Source: Fomitopsis serialis (Eukaryota; Basidiomycota; Agaricomycetes; Polyporales; Fomitopsidaceae). From it: 37,681 bases of DNA. A model generated the notes under the pieces. It saw nothing but the letters and a program-made list of their open reading frames with translations. It had not been told where the DNA came from and did not search any database. The DNA is taken from NCBI RefSeq assembly GCF_022376445.1, contig NW_025955336.1, positions 1-37,681 of the forward strand. The letters run 5' to 3'. This document shows positions 33,291 to 37,681 of the stretch, piece after piece. Position 1 is the first letter of the stretch. Each line of letters begins with the position of its first letter. The position numbers were made by a program, and so were the translations under genes.

Positions 33291-33295
33291 GAAAA

Positions 33296-33591
33296 TGTGA
33301 TAGCAGCGAGACGAGCTGTGCTCGTAGTTGCCTAGATTCGGAGGGGGGAGAACTAAGGTATGTACATGTCTTCGTGGCACTGTATGCCACAAAAGCTGAC
33401 TAAGAGTCTCTAGTTACTATATATGGTAATCAAAAGCAAATCGCACAAAGTCCATGAAGTACAGTAAGGTGTAGGGTATCGGAGGGAACAAGAAGGTAGT
33501 CCATGTGCTCGGAAGGAACATGACAGTCCAGAGAGCCCAAAATAGGTGAATACACATACTGTCCGGGCCTATGTGGGGGCCACTCCCCACA
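33296..33591 (-). mobile_element. 3' LTR (296 bp) of a retroelement on the minus strand
   Basis: Read on the minus strand it begins TGTGGGGAGTGGCCCCCACA directly after a purine tract and ends GCTATCACA. TG...CA ends with TGTG/CACA pairing, a central TATA box and the adjacent polypurine tract support an LTR. The element's 5' LTR and left target duplication lie beyond the window, so boundaries rest on one copy only. Confidence 0.72.
33411..33427 (-). promoter_or_regulatory. TATA box in the minus-strand LTR
   Basis: On the minus strand the sequence is CCATATATAGTAACTAG, about 165 bp into the LTR, consistent with a U3 promoter. Confidence 0.5.
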
Positions 33592-33603
33592 TCTCCCCCA
33601 TAC
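33592..33603 (-). other. Polypurine tract next to the LTR
   Basis: Minus strand GTATGGGGGAGA ends exactly at the LTR TG. It is the expected plus-strand primer and fixes the element's orientation. A similar CGAGTATGGGGG occurs about 2 kb upstream near 35570. Confidence 0.65.
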
Positions 33604-33649
33604 TCGAATTGTGACCGTCCCCGGTCACCTACTCCCGCTAGGACCCTGC

Positions 33650-35809
33650 CTAACCGAGAGCGATCCATTGCGACATGAACGACGCGAGTCCATCTGCTCG
33701 ACCATTTTCTGTGCCGCACCCCTGAGTCGCGTCAAAACCTCGCGCATGTTCTTCGTCCTCGTCGAGCCAGCCGTAGTTCCGACTCGCCTCGGCAATCGCA
33801 CCCTCTGCGTCTCCACATGGCAGGTACTGGACAATCCACCGTCCGTTCTTGTCTAGGTGCCCGCAGCTGATCAGCTCATCGCCGCCCGCCTCCTCCGGGA
33901 TACTGCGTTCAGCCAACTCCACAAGTAGACACTCTCCACGTCGAGACCCGTTTGTGTCGTTGATCGCACCATGCCGCCGACCACCAGATCTGATACCTTC
34001 TCTCCGCAGCTCCCCCATACCCGAATTTACACTCTGAGATTGCCCTCGTTCCGTTGAACCCTGTAGGGTGATCTCGGGCCGTACCTAACCAGCGCATGAA
34101 CCCGCTGCGCAGCCGCTGGTCTGCCTCCGCAACTGCCTTCTTCGCTTCGTCGCGCGGAAGGGACTCAATGACCCACTCTCCCTGCTCGTCGAGATGGCAG
34201 CAGCTGGTCAGCTCATTATCGCCTGCCTCCTCCAGGATGTTGAGTCCCGCCGACTCCAGCCGTAAGCACTCGCCGAAGCCCAATTTTCTGCGTCCATTGC
34301 GATGTCGAGCTGACCACCACGTCCAGCTTCTCTCCGCAGCGCCCCGGTACTCGGATCCACGCTCTGCGGTCGCTCTCGTTCCGCTGGGCTTTGCATAGTG
34401 TGGCCTCGAGTTGCGCCTACTATCCTGCGCGTGGACCCGCCGCGCAGCCGCTGATCTGCTTCTGCAACGCCCTTCTTCGCCTCATCACGTGGAAGCGACT
34501 CAGTGACCCATTGCCCGCGCTCGTCGAGGAGGAAACAGGTCACCAGCTCGTCATCGTAAACCTCTTTCGTCATCCTGAGCTCAGAGAACCCGACAAACAG
34601 GCACTCGCCGAGTCCAGGTTCATCCGTGTCGATCGCGCCGTCTCGCCAGCCTCCAGCCCCCGCACTCTTCCAAAGATCCCCTTTACTCAGCTCCGAACTC
34701 TGTGGTTGCTCGCGTCCCGCGGGTTCTTGCGTTCTCGGGCCACCTGGCCCACCTGCTCGTCCAATCTCCCGTTGCGTCAGGTGCTCGGTCCTAGGGTTAT
34801 CCGGGATCGCTCCCCCAAGTCGCACACGCTCGTGTACCAGGTACTGCGCTAACCATCTGCTCCGCTCGGCGTCCTCGTCAACGGTGCGTGTGTCGTCCTC
34901 CGGGGTCCATTCATCTGCCTGCTCAACTTCGCGCAGGGCGGCCTCGGCTTCGAGTCGCTGAATGTACCCCCATAGCCGCCGCCCGTCCTCCGCAATATGC
35001 CAGCACGCGACAAGGTCGTCCTCGGGTGCCTCCTCCGGTGTATCGGTGTCGAACTCGCCGAAGTCTCCTAGCAGCCATCCCTCTTCCGGCTCGTCTTTAA
35101 TCGCGCACTCCTCTGACAAGTGGCCATTTAACGCTGCTGCTGAATCGTCCGCATCACTGTCAGGTCGCAAGGTCCGTAGCAGGTCGACTGGCGAGTCGAT
35201 GTTCTCGCTGACTTCAGCACAGTTCCCGCCCTCGCACGTACGGTCCAGTGGATCAAATGTACTGTCTTGAGGTTCGTCGCACGTAGCTGTCGCCTGTACT
35301 CTGTGCAGCCAAATGGCCTCGTCTCGGTCGCCTTTTCTCGGCCTGAAGCTCGCGCCCTGGTCCGTTTCGCTGACCGTATGCGCAAGCCTGCCCATCCTGC
35401 CTCCTTGCCACGGTACATTTGCGTCCACGAGTATCCGGTCTGCTGACTGCTCGTCCCCTCGTACTTGGAGCGCGCGTCGTCCTTGGTTTCGCTCAACAAC
35501 TGCTCCCCGGCTGCATCCGTCTCGGCACCCTCCATGTCTCGCCACGGCCGGTACGTTCATCCGCCCGCTCCCCCATACTCGGCTCAGCACTCGCCTCCTG
35601 GTTCGTCTCGCCGCGCGCCTGTACATCCCTGCCTCCCCGTCTCGTTGCCGCCGTACGCCTGTCATGTCCGCCAAGGGTTCGCTCGGCTGGCAGATCTCGA
35701 GCAGGTTGACCTGCAAAACGGCCTCGCCATTGCTGTCCTGCGCGTGCGTGCTCGCTCCCGTACACTCAGTGCGTCCATTCCCTTCCGGCGTGCCAATGCG
35801 TGTTGACAT
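33650..35809 (-). pseudogene. 3' internal ORF of the retroelement, with tandem protein repeats
   Basis: This region precedes the polypurine tract on the minus strand, so it is the 3' end of the internal domain. ATG 35809 opens 533 codons to 34208; the reading continues in two other frames (34283-33909 and 34018-33650), so frameshifts lie near 34283 and 34018. It carries four copies of a motif with the pattern (D/N)EL-x2-C-x2-LDE-x-G-x-WV-x-ESLPRDEAKK: one divergent (DDLVACWHIAEDGRRLWGYI) and three close. I see no reverse transcriptase or integrase motif, so this is either a post-pol extension or an extra ORF. Family unknown to me; function not inferable. Confidence 0.6.
33764..34606 (-). repeat. 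Three tandem ~336-bp units encoding a ~60-residue motif
   Basis: Motif starts at 34606, 34271 and 33934 (minus strand) are 335 and 337 bp apart. Each encodes ECL followed by DEL, a Cys-containing LDE/LDK segment, W(V/I) and a helix ending near RLR or RNYG. Linkers are also similar (RERPQSVDPSTGALRRE versus REQPQSSELSKGDLWKS). A fourth, diverged copy lies at 34838-35077. Confidence 0.75.
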
Positions 35810-37680
35810 CCCAGCTTGACTCCACGGTCTCGCAGCTTCCCGAACCCGCCATGTCCAGCGTGTTCACCGGCTGGCCCGGGTTCCCCATTACTCAGCTGGA
35901 TGCTCGCGAGCTGGTTCAAGTCGCCGTGAGCTCGTACGTGCCCCTCTCCCGCCTCTCGTGGCAACGATTGGTCCGTCATACCTGCCCCGGGAACCCGTTT
36001 GGCCGGCTGACTTCGACGAATCCTGCTTGTGGTCCCAGCTCTGCCCGTCTGACTCCGCGATAGCCTGCACGACATCCCTCGCCACCGTTACGTGTCGTCG
36101 CCTTGGTACGTCCGGTGAGCCCACCAGTCCTTCGGCTACCTCGCTGGTCCTGAACGAGTTCACCTGTAGAACCGTCGCCCCATCCCCGTCCTCCGCGCAC
36201 TCGCTCTCTCTCTCGCACTCGACACGCCTGCTCCCTCCCGATGTGCGTGCTGACGCCTCGGCTAGCCCTGCGATTCTGCCGCCTTAAAGCTCGCGGCCTG
36301 GCCCGTATCGTCCCGCACTTGCGCCAACTCGTCCCCCGCAGAGCGCTCCGGAGGTACGTCCATTCGGTCCACACGACCCCCGGTTGACTCGTCCACCTCG
36401 GCCAGAGCAACATGATCGCTGACCTGCGTATACTCGGACATTCTCTCCCACTCGGCACACCCATTCTCTCCTGGCTTCTCCACGCGATCCCATGGTCTCA
36501 TTACCTCCCTCGTCTCGCTACCCTCCGCGTGTTCATCAGCTAGCTCCGGCTCCCCACTACATGGCCGCTTGTTCGCGAACTGGCTCGTATCGCCGTGCGC
36601 GTGTGCAAGCTCGTCCACCACGGAACATTTCCGGGGTATGTCTGCTAATTCCATGAGATCTCCAGTGCGCTCACTGACCTCGACCAGGTTCCTCTGCAGA
36701 GGCATGACCTCGTTATCGCCATCCTGCATGTACTCGCCCGTTCCCTTGCGCTCGGTCTGAGCGTGCCCGCTTTGCATGTACCGTGGTGTCTCCAAGTCAG
36801 TTGGTTCCTGATGTTCGGGCGTAGGGAGAGTCCCGCGATGGCTGATGCACTCGTGAGTCGCCTCCGCCTCCTTGTCAGCTGGTTCCCTGGTTCTTCCGCC
36901 ACTCGACAAGTACTGCTTGCCATCCTCGGAACGTCCAGCCGTATTGCTCGCCGATAACTGGTCTCGACTCGACGCTGGCTCCCCGTCCTGACATACACGG
37001 TCTTCCGACTCGGTCTCGGTTTGCTCTCCGCTCGCCTCCAGGCCTTGCATGTAATGGGCATTCGCGACGGCCTCACCATCGCCTAGCTCGCCACGGCTCG
37101 CAGCTTTTGAGAGGTCTGACACCAACCTTCCGCCGTCAGATACTCGCGCTCTGCTCGTCGACTCCTCATGGTCCCCGCCCTGCTCGCTCTCGATACTGAT
37201 GCGGCTTACCACAAGTACACCGCGCCCGACATCCCCGCTCTTCACCTGCGTGCTGACTTGCTGCATCCCTAACTGCTCCGGTTGGCCAGACGTCGGCTCG
37301 TCGCACTCCGATGGTGTTCCGGGTTCGACTCGAAGTTCTATCGTCCCAACCACCTCGCCGCACTCGGTGTCCCCTTGAGTCGACTCGCATCCCCTTACTC
37401 AGTCCGAGACCTCTCCACTCGTTGTCCTCGGCACTGGGAAACCCGACGCTTCCCTCCGCAACGACTGCGGGTTCAACTGCTGCGCACAGCTTGCGATCTG
37501 CCTTCTTCCGCCCACACTCTACTTGATCGACCCTCTCTCCCTCCGAGCCCTGGTTCGCTCTCCCTCGTCGCTTGTTGGGCCGCTCACTTCCGCCTTCGGC
37601 GGACACTTGGCGCCACTGAGTCGTCTGCCTTCGATCCTTCGGAGCTGTACAGGTCCCGCGTGTGCGTCCTCCTCGGATCG
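35690..37680 (-). repeat. Degenerate long repeats in the retroelement interior
   Basis: Minus-strand segments recur: VLQVNLLEICQPSEPLADM (near 35700), VLQVNSFRTSEVAEGLVGSP (near 36150) and PLQRNLVEVSERTGDLMELA (near 36680), about 460 and 530 bp apart. A second motif recurs as DELAHAHGDTSQFANKRP, DELAQVRDDTGQAAS and HVRAHGDLNQLASIQLSN. An open frame runs from 37353 to 36262 without an ATG at its left limit, so the coding region may extend beyond the window. No catalytic motif is visible. Confidence 0.5.
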
Positions 37681-37681
37681 C

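Overview
The window reads as repeat-rich, heterochromatin-like DNA from a filamentous basidiomycete, most likely an Agaricomycete. Introns are 40-75 nt with fungal GT...AG borders. The mobile elements belong to families typical of that group: hAT, Plavaka, chromodomain Ty3/gypsy, and KDZ with a TET/JBP gene. There is also a DUF6532-like gene. I recognise no ordinary housekeeping gene, tRNA or rRNA. Nearly every transposon gene carries stops or frameshifts, so this is mostly a graveyard of elements, some nested inside others.

Layout. 0.1-2.9 kb: a five-exon hAT transposase with one in-frame stop. 2.9-4.8 kb: non-coding DNA almost without CpG. 4.8-5.4 kb: a solo Ty3-type LTR with perfect 5-bp target duplications. 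6.2-7.8 kb (-): a decayed DUF6532-like gene. 8.8-12.4 kb (+): a decayed Plavaka transposase split by a second solo LTR, also with perfect 5-bp duplications. 12.8-17.0 kb: the 3' part of a Ty3/gypsy element (integrase, chromodomain, 3' LTR). Its integrase ORF is broken by a composite insertion, and an antisense zinc-cluster-like gene lies between pol and the LTR. 17.7-26.4 kb: a composite KDZ element with a TET/JBP-like dioxygenase (+), an unidentified gene (-), a GC-rich minisatellite and a KDZ transposase (-), bordered on both sides by CCGGCCGG palindromes.

26.7-27.7 kb: over 1 kb with no CpG at all, built from recurring TAATCC/TTAGCC words. 28.1-32.0 kb (-): two co-oriented, intron-rich genes that I cannot assign. 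32.3-32.7 kb (-): a weak hypothetical gene. 33.3-37.7 kb (-): the 3' end of another LTR retroelement, with a 296-bp LTR, polypurine tract and tandemly repeated protein blocks; its 5' part lies outside the window.

Common thread. CpG-free blocks end abruptly at element borders. Two LTR copies differ mostly at CpG sites, and several stops look like C-to-T changes. This suggests past cytosine methylation and deamination of repeats, in a window that also carries a TET/JBP-like gene of the family that oxidises 5-methylcytosine. The link is inference; the composition can be checked directly.
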